From positions 1-64,000 of the forward strand of contig NZ_BAAACY010000011.1 of NCBI RefSeq assembly GCF_039521925.1: a stretch of 64,000 bases of DNA. The letters run 5' to 3'. A model generated the notes under the pieces. It had not been told where the DNA came from and did not search any database. It saw only the letters and a list, made by a program, of their open reading frames with translations. How positions within the stretch are numbered: position 1 is the stretch's first letter; every line of letters begins with the position of its first letter. The position numbers and the translations under genes are program-made. Shown piece by piece: positions 26,035 to 35,045 of this stretch. This stretch comes from Virgibacillus salarius. Its GTDB lineage: Bacteria > Bacillota > Bacilli > Bacillales > Amphibacillaceae.

Positions 26035-27060
26035 ATGAGCAAGTCATCACAATTATTTTCACCAATTGAACTAAAAGATGTATCATTAAAGAATCGAATT
26101 GTTATGTCTCCAATGTGTATGTATTCGTGTATACAGGAAGATGGAATGCTTACGTCATTTCATAAAACACATTATATTTCTCGTGCCGTTGGTCAAATTG
26201 GGTTAATTATGCTCGAAGCATCAGCAGTCCAAATGGAAGGTAGGATCTCCGCACAAGATTTAGGCATATGGAGTGATGACCATGTTTTAGGATTAAAACA
26301 ACTGAATGAAGAACTACATAGTTACGGAGCTAAGACGGCTATACAGCTTGCCCATGCAGGAAGAAAAGCTGAACTATCTTCTGCTATTTATGCACCGTCT
26401 GCTATCGCATTTAATGATACTTTCCAAGAGCCGCTAGAAATGTCACAAAATGATATTGACGATACAATTAATGCATTCAAAGACGGTGCGAGACGTGCCG
26501 CTGAAGCTTCGTTCGATGTTATAGAAATACATGGAGCACATGGATATTTAATTAATCAATTTTTATCACCATTGACTAATCACCGTACGGATGCATATGG
26601 AGGAAGTAAAGAGAATCGATACCGCTTTTTAAAAGAGATTATTGCTTCGATCAAAACTGTTTGGAATGGGCCAATTTTTGTACGAATTTCCACAGATGAG
26701 TACGATAACAACGGAAATAGCCTAGAAGATATACTCTACTTTTGTTCTCAGTTAAAAGAGGACGGTGTCGACTTAATTGATTGCAGCTCTGGTGGAGTCG
26801 TCCCTGCAACGATCAATACTTACCCGGGTTACCAACTTAGACGCTGTGAAACAATTAAACAAGATGTCTCTATTGCTACTGGAGCAGTTGGTTTAATTAC
26901 CTCAGGAAAACAAGCTGAAGAGATTATTCAAAACAAACGAGCAGACTTAGTCTTTATCGGTAGGTCATTACTGAAAAATCCTTATTGGGCTAAAGAAGCA
27001 GCTGCTGAATTAAACTATGACTTAAAGGCACCTAAGCAATATATCAGAGGCTGGAAATAA
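26035..27060 (+). CDS. namA: NADPH dehydrogenase (old yellow enzyme, YqjM-like)
   Basis: This FMN-containing ene-reductase reduces activated C=C bonds in unsaturated aldehydes, ketones and nitro compounds. The cysteine typical of the YqjM class is in MSPMCMYSC near residue 27, and the substrate histidines are in IHGAHGYLINQFLSPLTN (near residue 165). The phosphate site is GAVGLITSG. It has 341 residues, and AGGAGG is seen just before ATG. It sits in a yqj-type cluster, as in B. subtilis. Confidence 0.95.
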   Translation: MSKSSQLFSPIELKDVSLKNRIVMSPMCMYSCIQEDGMLTSFHKTHYISRAVGQIGLIMLEASAVQMEGRISAQDLGIWSDDHVLGLKQLNEELHSYGAKTAIQLAHAGRKAELSSAIYAPSAIAFNDTFQEPLEMSQNDIDDTINAFKDGARRAAEASFDVIEIHGAHGYLINQFLSPLTNHRTDAYGGSKENRYRFLKEIIASIKTVWNGPIFVRISTDEYDNNGNSLEDILYFCSQLKEDGVDLIDCSSGGVVPATINTYPGYQLRRCETIKQDVSIATGAVGLITSGKQAEEIIQNKRADLVFIGRSLLKNPYWAKEAAAELNYDLKAPKQYIRGWK

Positions 27061-27076
27061 TACTGGAGGTTATACG

Positions 27077-27994
27077 ATGGAGTTGATTTTTCTTGGAACA
27101 GGAGCAGGTGTACCCTCCAAACAAAGAAACGTGTCATCCGTAGCACTTTCCATGCTACAAGAATTAAATAGTGTTTGGTTATTTGACTGTGGAGAAGCAA
27201 CCCAACATCAAATTCTCCATACATCAATTAAGCCAAGAAAAATTAATAAAATTTTTATCACTCATTTGCATGGTGACCATATCTTTGGTCTACCTGGCTT
27301 CTTAAGTAGTCGATCTTTTCAAGGTGGTGAAGATCCGTTAACTATTTATGGTCCTAAGGGAATTCAGCAATTTGTTGAAACGAGTTTAGGTGTAAGTGAT
27401 ACTCATCTTAATTATTCATTATTGTTTGTGGAAATTGAGAATAATATGGTAGTGAAAGATAGTCACTTTTCAGTCCATATACAAGCGTTAGATCACGCAA
27501 TTCCTAGTTTTGGATTTCGTATTATGGAGCAGGATAAACCTGGAGAATTACTAGTAAATAAATTAAAAGACATAGGGATTAAACCTGGACCTATTTACAA
27601 ACAAATAAAAGAAAATGAAGTTGTGGTAACGGAAGCTGGTAGGAAAATTTATCGAAAAGATGTTATTGGACAGGATAAAAAAGGGAGAGTAGTAGCTATA
27701 TTAGGTGATACAAGGTATTCAACAAATTACATATCTTTGGTTAAAGATGCTGACGTTCTAGTTCATGAAGCCACATTTAGCCATGATAAGTCTATTCTTG
27801 CTAAGCGATATTTCCACTCAACAACGACGCAAGCTGCAGAACTTGCCAAAAAAGGCAACTGCAAGCGCCTAATACTTACTCATATCTCATCAAGATACCA
27901 AAAGGAAGAAAATGAGCAACTTTTACAGGAGGCCCAAATGATCTTCCCACATACAGAAATTGCATATGACTTCTCTAGTTTTTTGATTAATTAA
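27077..27994 (+). CDS. rnz: Ribonuclease Z
   Basis: Ribonuclease Z cuts the 3' trailer of tRNA precursors. The metallo-beta-lactamase motif THLHGDHIFGLPG (residues about 61-73), the later LGDTRYS and the HATFSHD and HSTT elements of the tRNase Z family are all present. The length of 305 is typical of the short bacterial form. It starts 16 bp after namA in the same direction and 13 bp before the aldehyde dehydrogenase gene, so the three are likely one operon. Confidence 0.96.
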   Translation: MELIFLGTGAGVPSKQRNVSSVALSMLQELNSVWLFDCGEATQHQILHTSIKPRKINKIFITHLHGDHIFGLPGFLSSRSFQGGEDPLTIYGPKGIQQFVETSLGVSDTHLNYSLLFVEIENNMVVKDSHFSVHIQALDHAIPSFGFRIMEQDKPGELLVNKLKDIGIKPGPIYKQIKENEVVVTEAGRKIYRKDVIGQDKKGRVVAILGDTRYSTNYISLVKDADVLVHEATFSHDKSILAKRYFHSTTTQAAELAKKGNCKRLILTHISSRYQKEENEQLLQEAQMIFPHTEIAYDFSSFLIN

Positions 27995-28007
27995 AGGAGG
28001 GCTTTCT

Positions 28008-29378
28008 ATGTCACAAATTGAATCGATTATTGCTGACCAACGAGCATTTTTCTTAAATGGCAATACGATGAATTTTAATAGCCGCAAAGAACAACTTCAG
28101 AAACTTAAAAGTATGCTAAAGGAAAATGAACCTGCTATATATAAAGCATTAAAAACAGATCTAAATAAATCCAAACATGAAACACTAACAACTGAATTAG
28201 GATTTTTAATAACCGAATTAGATCATACACTGAAGCATTTAAGAGATTGGATGGAACCTATTAAGGTTTCTGCTCCAATCACCCATAAAGGAACAAAAAA
28301 CTTTATTATGAAGGAGCCTTACGGAGTTTGTCTGATCATGGCACCTTGGAATTATCCTTTACAGTTAGCGCTCGCACCAGTAATTGGTGCACTAGCTGCA
28401 GGTAATTGTGCTGTAATTAAACCTTCTGAAGATGCACCAGCTACTTCAGCATTATTGCGTGAAATGATTAGGGAATACTTTGATCCATCTTATTTAACAG
28501 TCATTGAAGGCGCAAAAGAAATTGCTCAGGAGCTTTTACAACAGCGTTTTGATTATATCTTCTTTACTGGTAGTACCCAGACTGGGAAAATTATTATGAG
28601 AGAAGCAAGTAATCACTTAACTCCTGTAACACTTGAATTGGGAGGTAAAAGCCCCGTTATCGTTGATAAAGATGCTAATATTAATCTAGCAGCAAAGCGT
28701 ATTGTCTGGGGTAAATTTACGAATGCTGGCCAAACTTGTGTTGCTCCAGATTACTTATATGTACACGAAAAGGTTAAATTTAAATTATTAAAAGCCATGA
28801 AGAAATATATGAAGAGCTTCTATGGTAAAAGCCCTTTATCAAATAAAGACTATATCCGAATCATCAACGAAAAGCATTTCGATCGGTTACATACTTATTT
28901 ATCTACAGGAACTATTCTACATGGCGGTGAATCGAATCGAAACCTATTAAAAATTGAACCTACGATTCTTGACAAAATCACGTGGGACGATCCAATTATG
29001 CAGGAAGAAATATTTGGACCAATCCTTCCGGTACTTACGTTTAAGGATATAGAAGATGCAGTTGGAGTAGTTAAAATGCAAGAAAAACCTCTAGCTTTAT
29101 ATTACTTTGGAGAAAATGAAAATACGCAACAACAAATTATGCAGTACTTATCATTCGGTGGTGGTAGTATAAATGATACACTTTACCATCTAGCTAATCC
29201 ACATCTTCCGTTTGGTGGTGTTGGTGCAAGTGGCATGGGAGCATATCATGGAAAATATAGCTTTAATACGTTTTCTCATAAGAAGAGCATCTTAAAACAA
29301 ACAACAAAATTTGATATTCCATTCCGTTATCCCGGTGGAAAACTGTCACAAACAATTATAAATAAAATTATGAAATAA
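28008..29378 (+). CDS. Aldehyde dehydrogenase (class 3-like)
   Basis: This NAD(P)-dependent aldehyde dehydrogenase has 456 residues. The catalytic Cys is in NAGQTCVAPDYLY (near residue 243) and the general base Glu in ELGGKSPVIVD. The cofactor loop is FTGSTQTGK and the substrate-pocket Asn is in APWNYPLQ. The short length and the lack of an N-terminal extension fit the class 3 / YwdH type, acting on medium-chain or aromatic aldehydes. A specific substrate cannot be given. A long hairpin follows. Confidence 0.94.
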   Translation: MSQIESIIADQRAFFLNGNTMNFNSRKEQLQKLKSMLKENEPAIYKALKTDLNKSKHETLTTELGFLITELDHTLKHLRDWMEPIKVSAPITHKGTKNFIMKEPYGVCLIMAPWNYPLQLALAPVIGALAAGNCAVIKPSEDAPATSALLREMIREYFDPSYLTVIEGAKEIAQELLQQRFDYIFFTGSTQTGKIIMREASNHLTPVTLELGGKSPVIVDKDANINLAAKRIVWGKFTNAGQTCVAPDYLYVHEKVKFKLLKAMKKYMKSFYGKSPLSNKDYIRIINEKHFDRLHTYLSTGTILHGGESNRNLLKIEPTILDKITWDDPIMQEEIFGPILPVLTFKDIEDAVGVVKMQEKPLALYYFGENENTQQQIMQYLSFGGGSINDTLYHLANPHLPFGGVGASGMGAYHGKYSFNTFSHKKSILKQTTKFDIPFRYPGGKLSQTIINKIMK

Positions 29379-29414
29379 TGACAATGTAAAAATCTCGAGT
29401 AATATACATTAAAG

Positions 29415-29525
29415 AAAAAGCCGAACTTAAATTCGAAACACACTGGTGCGGGCCCTGGTAGTTAGAGTAAAAATCTAACATCTAGGGATAATCACCACTG
29501 GAGAAATCGAATTAGTTCGGCTTTT
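29415..29525. terminator. Long two-ended hairpin after the aldehyde dehydrogenase gene
   Basis: AAAAGCCGAACT... and ...AGTTCGGCTTTT (with TTCGA/TCGAA further in) form a stem of about 18 bp. Inner helices CCCT/AGGG and TTAGA/TCTAA close a ~110-nt structure. T runs on both strands allow it to end transcription from both sides. The rest of the 29379-29713 gap has a second weak hairpin at about 29571-29612, with no gene. Confidence 0.7.
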
Positions 29526-29713
29526 AATTGGATCATCTTGTATATTATTCATTATTCAACTATACTATTTAAATCAGCAATCTGTGTAGAAATATTGAAA
29601 TATAGCTGATTTCCACTACATTGTTAATTTCATCATTTCATATAAAATGGTGCTTTCTATAGCCTACTATCTTGTTAAGACAAGTATTTAGCTCAATATG
29701 TACCTGCCTCATT

Positions 29714-30961
29714 TTAACGCTTAAAATCATCCAAGAAATCTTTTTGAAAGCTCGTACTTGGACTTTGATTATCCGTATTGGTAGTATTCCATGAGATAAA
29801 CGGATTTTTTCCGTATTTCTCAGATAGCTCATTAATCGTTTTATATAACTTTTCTTTTCCCGCCACTTTTTCATATGAAAATAGATCGAGTTGCTGTGCA
29901 ATATTTTGCTTCTCTTCTACATCCTGTACAGTAATTCCCAATAGTCTAATTGGTTCTAGATTCCAATGCTTTTGCAATAATTCATTTGCGATTATTAAGA
30001 TATCTTCTTTTGACTCAATATAGTTTCTTAATTTTTTGCTTCGTGTAATAGTCCTCCGATCATGATAGCGAATCATTACTTGTATGCTACGTCCAACTGC
30101 TTGTTTTCGCTTTAATCGACGTGCTACATTTTCGGCGAGGTAATGCATCAATGCTCTAATTTCTGTTTCATCTGTAGTATCCTGCGGTAGTGTTTTTGAG
30201 TTACCAATACTTTTAAATTCATAGACAGCATCAGGATCTACAGGACGTTGATCCACACCATTTGCTCGATTTTTTAGTCGTTCACCATTAATTCCAAGTA
30301 TTTGTTTTAATTCGTAGACATTCCCACGCGCAAGATCACCTATTGTCTCTATCCCTATTCCTTTTAATTTAGTGGCTGTTTTCCCTCCTACTCCATACAT
30401 TTCTTCAATTGGTAACGGCCACAGCATTGAGGGCATCTCACGCTTTCTTAATACTGTAATTCCCATTGGCTTCTTCATGTCGGATGCCATTTTTGCAAGA
30501 AATTTATTTGGTGCTATCCCAATACTGCATGGCAAATCGAGCTCTCTAGCTATTCTTTTCTGTAAATTGGCTGCTATATCTAAAGGTGTACCCATTCCTT
30601 TACTTTCCGTTACATCCATATAGCCTTCATCGATAGATACGGGTTGTACAAATGGAGTTATTTCTGAAAGCATTTTGAAAATCTCTCTAGAGGCTGTTCG
30701 ATAGCGTTCAAAATTAGGGCGTAGGACAATTAATTCAGGACATAGTTTTTTAGCCTCCCATAGATTCATTGTCGTTTTTACCCCTTTAGCCCTTGCTTCA
30801 TAACTGCTTGTTACAACAATTCCTCGTCTCTCTTCAGGATTACCAGCAATGGCTACAGGCCTGCCCTTAAGTTTCGGGTTATACGCCATCTCAACTGAAG
30901 CATAGAAGCAATTCATATCAATATGGAAGATAACTCTTCGCTTCGTAGCTTGATTCGTCAT
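29714..30961 (-). CDS. dinB: DNA polymerase IV (Y-family)
   Basis: This translesion DNA polymerase has the catalytic motifs HIDMNCFYASVEMAYNP at the N-terminus and SIDEGYMDVT near residue 108. It also has little-finger-domain residues and a C-terminal QLDLF sliding-clamp-binding motif. The start at 30961 has AAGGAG ten bases upstream, giving 415 residues. The ATG at 30988 was rejected. It corresponds to B. subtilis yqjH (polY1). It ends with its own downstream gap and no clear terminator. Confidence 0.95.
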   Translation of the reverse strand: MTNQATKRRVIFHIDMNCFYASVEMAYNPKLKGRPVAIAGNPEERRGIVVTSSYEARAKGVKTTMNLWEAKKLCPELIVLRPNFERYRTASREIFKMLSEITPFVQPVSIDEGYMDVTESKGMGTPLDIAANLQKRIARELDLPCSIGIAPNKFLAKMASDMKKPMGITVLRKREMPSMLWPLPIEEMYGVGGKTATKLKGIGIETIGDLARGNVYELKQILGINGERLKNRANGVDQRPVDPDAVYEFKSIGNSKTLPQDTTDETEIRALMHYLAENVARRLKRKQAVGRSIQVMIRYHDRRTITRSKKLRNYIESKEDILIIANELLQKHWNLEPIRLLGITVQDVEEKQNIAQQLDLFSYEKVAGKEKLYKTINELSEKYGKNPFISWNTTNTDNQSPSTSFQKDFLDDFKR

Positions 30962-31024
30962 ACATATACTGCTCCTTAATACGGACAATTTAATATCACT
31001 TTTAATCCATTATAACATACCAAA

Positions 31025-31059
31025 GAAAAAACCCTTTAAGCGTTGCACTTAAAGGGTTT
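31025..31059 (-). terminator. Terminator downstream of the pepT-like gene
   Basis: On the minus strand AAACCCTTTAAG and CTTAAAGGGTTT form a 12-bp stem around TGCAACG, followed by TTTCTTT. It separates the pepT-like gene from dinB. Confidence 0.85.
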
Positions 31060-31065
31060 ACTTTG

Positions 31066-32190
31066 TTAATTTTTTGCTGCTTCCTGGATAATTGCTGTAA
31101 CTAACTCTGTTACTTTAACCAAATCTTCTACTTTGATCCGTTCATTTGTTGTGTGGATTTCTTCATAACCAACAGCAAGATTGACAGTCGGGATTCCGTG
31201 ACCTGCTATAACATTTGCATCACTACCCCCACCACTTTTTAGCAATTTACTTTCTCGACCAATGGCCTTGGCAGCATTACGTGCAACTTCAACTACTAAA
31301 TCGCCTTCCTGTTGTTTATATCCAGGATACATGACCTTAACCGATACTTCAGCGGTACCACCAAATTCTTTAGCAGTATTTTCAAAAGCATCCTTCATTT
31401 TTTTAACTTGTACTTCCATTTTTTTCGGATCCAATGACCGGGCCTCAGCTAAGATCTCGACATGATCTACAACGATATTCGTTTGCTTACCGCCTTCAAA
31501 TCGACCAATATTAGCTGTTGTTTCATCATCAATTCTTCCGAGTGGCATTTTAGCTATTGCCTTCGCAGCTAAGGTTATAGCTGACACTCCTTTTTCAGGA
31601 GCTACGCCAGCATGAGCTGTTTTTCCTTTAATTACGGCAAATACCTTTGCTTGGGTAGGTGCGGCTACAACGATATCACCTACATCTCCATTACTGTCTA
31701 TTGCATAACCGTATTTTGCATGGAGCATGGATGGATCCAGTGCCTTCGCTCCTACTAAACCAGATTCTTCACCTACAGTTATTACAAATTGAACATCACC
31801 ATGCTCTAAATTATTTTCATTAACTGTACGGATAGTCTCTAGAATTGCGGCCAAACCCGCTTTATCGTCCGCACCTAAAATGGTGGTTCCATCCGAAATA
31901 ATGTAACCATCTTTAATACTAGGGTTAATGGCTTTACCAGGAACTACAGTATCCATATGTGAGGTAAAGTAGATTGGGTCTACACTATCTTTGGTGCCTT
32001 TCCAATTACAAATTAAGTTACCAGCACCATGCCCTGTTGTTGATTTACTGGCATCCTCTATAACCTCTAATCCTAAATTAGAGAACTTCTCCTTTAACAC
32101 TTTTGCTATTTCTGTTTCTTGTCCTGTCTCAGAATCAATTTTAACTAGTTCAAAAAATTCTTCTAAAAGACGTTCTTCATTAATTAGCAA
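31066..32190 (-). CDS. yqjE: Tripeptidase T-like M20 peptidase (YqjE-like)
   Basis: This zinc peptidase of the M20 family has 374 residues and resembles PepT. Metal motifs are FTSHMDTVVPG, LGADDKAGLAA and VGEESGLVGAKA. The dimerisation domain is in the middle and GGGSDANV is near the end. Tripeptide cleavage is the family role; substrate specificity is not shown. It is downstream of the yqjD-like gene on the same strand, as in B. subtilis. Confidence 0.92.
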   Translation of the reverse strand: MLINEERLLEEFFELVKIDSETGQETEIAKVLKEKFSNLGLEVIEDASKSTTGHGAGNLICNWKGTKDSVDPIYFTSHMDTVVPGKAINPSIKDGYIISDGTTILGADDKAGLAAILETIRTVNENNLEHGDVQFVITVGEESGLVGAKALDPSMLHAKYGYAIDSNGDVGDIVVAAPTQAKVFAVIKGKTAHAGVAPEKGVSAITLAAKAIAKMPLGRIDDETTANIGRFEGGKQTNIVVDHVEILAEARSLDPKKMEVQVKKMKDAFENTAKEFGGTAEVSVKVMYPGYKQQEGDLVVEVARNAAKAIGRESKLLKSGGGSDANVIAGHGIPTVNLAVGYEEIHTTNERIKVEDLVKVTELVTAIIQEAAKN

Positions 32191-32212
32191 AACAAATCCT
32201 CCTATACATCAA

Positions 32213-33785
32213 TTATATTGGGATATTACCGTGTTTCTTACTAGGACGATCCTCTGTTTTATTTTGGAGCATTTCCAAAGCTTCAATTAGCTTTAATCTG
32301 GTGTCACGAGGATCAATAATATCATCCACCATTCCTAAACTAGCAGCCTCATAAGGATTTGCAAAACGTTGCAGATATGTACGTATTTTTTCTGCTTGTA
32401 ACTGATCCGGATCATGACTCGTATCAACTTCGTTAGCAAACATAATAGGGACAGCTCCCTCGGCCCCCATAACAGCGATTTCTGCATTCGGCCATGCATA
32501 GACAATGTCTGCTCCAAGTGATTTACTATTTAATGCCACAAAGGCACCACCATATGCTTTTCGCAGAATCACTGTTACTTTTGGAACCGTTGCTTCTGCA
32601 TATGCGTAAAGTAGCTTAGCGCCATGACGTATAATTCCATCATGTTCCTGTTTAATACCTGGGATAAATCCAGTAACGTCTTCTATGGTTACCAAGGCTA
32701 TATCAAATGCATCACAAAAACGAATAAACCGAGCCGCTTTATCACTTGAATTGATATCTAATCCACCAGCTAAATACTTTGGTTGATTACAAATCATCCC
32801 AACCGTTTGCCCATTAATTTTTGCAAATCCAACAACAATATTTTTAGCAAAATGTTGATGCACCTCAAAGAAACTACCTGAATCAACTATATTGTTTATT
32901 ACTTTTTTTACATCATAAGGTGATCTGCTATCAAAAGGAACTATCTCTATTAAATCACTTCCATTGGATAATTCACAGTAATTTGCAATATCTTCTGCTT
33001 TTTCTTGATCAAAAGCAGGCAAATAATGAATTAATTGACGAACGGTTTCCAATGCTTCTTCTTCCGTATTTGTTTGAAAGTGAGCATTTCCACTCTGTTT
33101 ATTGTGGACTGGAAGCTCCCCCCAGTTCCTCTCCTGCTATTTGCTCTCCAGTAGCTTTCTCTATTACTTTCGGACCCGTAATAAACATTTGTGATGTTTG
33201 TTTAACCATTATAATGAAATCAGTAAGCGCTGGTGAATAAACTGCTCCACCTGCACTTGGTCCCATAATTACCGATATTTGAGGTATTAAACCAGAATAC
33301 TTAACATTTCTGTAAAAAACTTGACCATATCCATCTAAAGAAGATACACCTTCCTGTATACGAGCACCACCAGAATCAATTAATCCTACAATCGGAATTC
33401 TATTTTTTGCAGCTAAGTCCATAACAGCAGTAATCTTCTTCGCGTGCATTTCTCCTAGTGCTCCACCATAAACGGTAAAATCTTGAGCAAATAGGTAAAT
33501 AGATCTACCATTAACTTTTCCGTAGCCAGTTACGACACCCTCACCATTACTATCAACGGCTATGCTGTTACACGAAGAACAAACTCTCTGTTTCATGAAA
33601 GGATTTATTTCTACAAAAGATTGCTTATCTAGTAACACTTTAATTCTTTCCCTTGCTGTTAATTTCCCTTTTTCATGTTGTTTACGAATCCGCTCTTCTC
33701 CACCACCAAGCTTTATTTGCTTTCTCTTTTCATATAATTCCGTGATTTTATCATACATATCCACGATGTTCACTTCTCCTGACAT
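32213..33785 (-). pseudogene. yqjD: Acyl-CoA carboxylase beta subunit (YqjD-like), interrupted by a frameshift
   Basis: The N-terminal half (33785-33099) begins YDKITELYEKRKQIK and contains the carboxyltransferase stretch AQDFTVYGGALGE. It ends abnormally after ELGGASSPQ. The C-terminal half (down to 32213) is intact in another frame, with IPGIKQEHDGIIRHGAKLLYAY and KAYGGAFVALNSKSLG. Reading through, ELGGAS must be followed by VHNKQSGNAHF, so there is one extra base near 33110. The full protein of about 520 residues would match methylmalonyl- or propionyl-CoA carboxylase beta. It could be a true pseudogene, a sequencing error or a programmed shift. The neighbouring epimerase gene is intact. 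Confidence 0.9.
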
Positions 33786-34192
33786 AATTCAAATAATACA
33801 CCATTTGCTACACTTGGATGAAGAAATGCTATTTGTTGCCCATCAGCTCCTATTTGTATTTCTTCATCTATTGCCTGAATACCTTTCTGCTTCAAAAGGT
33901 CTACCCGTTGCTGGATATCGTCGACTGCTAGTGCAATATGGTGCAAGCCTTCTCCTCGTTTGTTAATAAATTCAGCTACTGTAGAAGTTGTGGTGATTGG
34001 TTCGATTAATTCTAAATAAGCTTCTCCCACTTTTAAAAAGGCCACTCTAATGGATTGCGAATCGATTGTTTCCATTTGTGTCAACTTAAGACCTAAACAC
34101 ATCATGTAAAAAGGCAAAGATTCCTCTATATTCTTAACTGCTATTCCAATATGCGTAATGTGATTGACAGCTTTCGTATCAGACGAATTCAT
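33770..34192 (-). CDS. mce: Methylmalonyl-CoA epimerase
   Basis: This VOC-superfamily protein of 140 residues interconverts (R)- and (S)-methylmalonyl-CoA. The metal residues are in HIGIAVKN (about residue 14), in HHIALAVDD (about residue 81) and in the C-terminal FELCQEK. The stop overlaps the start of the yqjD-like gene by 16 bp. This is the expected neighbour for a methylmalonyl-CoA carboxylase. Confidence 0.9.
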   Translation of the reverse strand: MNSSDTKAVNHITHIGIAVKNIEESLPFYMMCLGLKLTQMETIDSQSIRVAFLKVGEAYLELIEPITTTSTVAEFINKRGEGLHHIALAVDDIQQRVDLLKQKGIQAIDEEIQIGADGQQIAFLHPSVANGVLFELCQEK

Positions 34193-34214
34193 TTTCAGCC
34201 CCCTATTTGTATGT

Positions 34215-34445
34215 TTATATAAAGTGAAACTTCCATCCAGCTTTTACTAAAACAAATACGTACAAAGGCTTAAATCGCCACGTCCTGTGGCAACGCCTTT
34301 GTGACCTACTTCCATGTAGGCCCGAACCAATCGGACATTTACTGGCAGTCGTTTCCTCACTTATCATTAGTGATTTCATTTTATTGCTTGATGTGAGGGT
34401 TTTACGACAAGTTACATGTGAAATACATTCGTATGTTGATTCATC
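34215..34445 (+). repeat. Probable dispersed repeat, family C, copy 2
   Basis: This non-coding stretch starts 'ataaagtgaaacttcc', shared with 20660. It holds a strong hairpin (CAAAGGC ... GCCTTTG with inner GCCAC ... GTGGC, 34264-34302). It resembles a family of intergenic repeats I recall from Bacillaceae genomes. Only this and a partial copy are in the window. An ORF in it is spurious. Confidence 0.45.
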
Positions 34446-34543
34446 AATAAGCAATCACCTATACTAGCTTATTGATCATTTTCACGAGAAAGAACATTGG
34501 AGCTGAAAAACGCTTAAATAGTGAGATAAATGTTTATTACCAC

Positions 34544-34572
34544 TTGTCCAAAAGTAGTTTTCAAGGTAAAAT
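34544..34572 (+). promoter_or_regulatory. Candidate sigma-A promoter of prli42
   Basis: TTGTCC (34544-34549), a 17-bp spacer and TAAAAT (34567-34572) lie 35 bp before the start of the Prli42-like gene. Confidence 0.55.
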
Positions 34573-34606
34573 AAACGTAGTATTTTAGGAGTGAAGGAGG
34601 ATTTGT

Positions 34607-34714
34607 ATGTCCCAAAAATCAAAGCGTGCTCGAAGAACGAAAATTATTGTATATATTATGATAATTGCAATGCTCCTATCCACTTTGACAGCAGGTCTAG
34701 CATTGTTTATATAA
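34607..34714 (+). CDS. Prli42-like stressosome-associated mini-membrane protein
   Basis: This 35-residue ORF has a good ribosome binding site (GAAGGAGG at 34593-34600). A basic head (KSKRARRTK) is followed by one helix containing VYIMIIAMLLSTLTAGLAL. This matches the pattern of Prli42, a small membrane protein of Firmicutes reported in Listeria to anchor the stressosome. Size, the position between mce and yqjA, and the helix pattern support the call. No stressosome genes are in this window, so the function here is inferred from the family. Confidence 0.75.
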   Translation: MSQKSKRARRTKIIVYIMIIAMLLSTLTAGLALFI

Positions 34715-34816
34715 GAATATTAACTATGGGATATCATTAAGAAGGACACTAGCTCAGAATTTCCTGAACTTATACCGCTTACTAATGTTTGTCCATAACG
34801 AATTACGTCATAAAAT

Positions 34817-35009
34817 GAACAAAAGCGCAAGCGCCCAAATAGAAACGTAGCGACTGGAGCGAGTCAGCGGAGTTAAAGGAATCACGGTGATTTTGCGAAC
34901 CGCTGATGACTTAGATTAGGACGATTCGTGAAGTCGGCTAGATTCTGGGCGCTGGAGCTAGTCGCAGCTCAACGCGCTCATATTTATCTACACGGTTTTC
35001 CTAGACTAT
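34817..35009 (+). repeat. Dispersed intergenic repeat, family A, copy 4
   Basis: The pattern is 'gaacaaaagcgcaagcgccc', AGAAACGTAGCGACTGGAG, core 'acttagattaggacg' (one change), then GTCGGCTAGATTCTGGGCGC as the returning arm. It stops 1-2 bp from the yqjA terminator. Confidence 0.8.
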
Positions 35010-35010
35010 T

Positions 35011-35045
35011 AAAAAAGACTGTACCACACATGGGTCCAGTCTTTA
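35011..35045 (-). terminator. Terminator downstream of yqjA
   Basis: On the minus strand AAAGACTG and CAGTCTTT form the stem, with a G/C-containing inner part, followed by TTTAATAG. It overlaps the yqjA stop. Confidence 0.75.

Noticed and set aside
29638..29901. 87-codon minus-strand ORF
   Set aside because: Overlaps the end of dinB in another frame and has no family features.
33052..33110. Separate start for the C-terminal half of the YqjD-like gene at 33052
   Set aside because: Conserved residues of the carboxylase lie upstream of that ATG in the same frame, so it is the second part of one broken gene and not an independent gene.
34215..34454. 79-codon minus-strand ORF
   Set aside because: Falls in the hairpin-rich repeat-like block. 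It has no protein-like composition or ribosome binding site.
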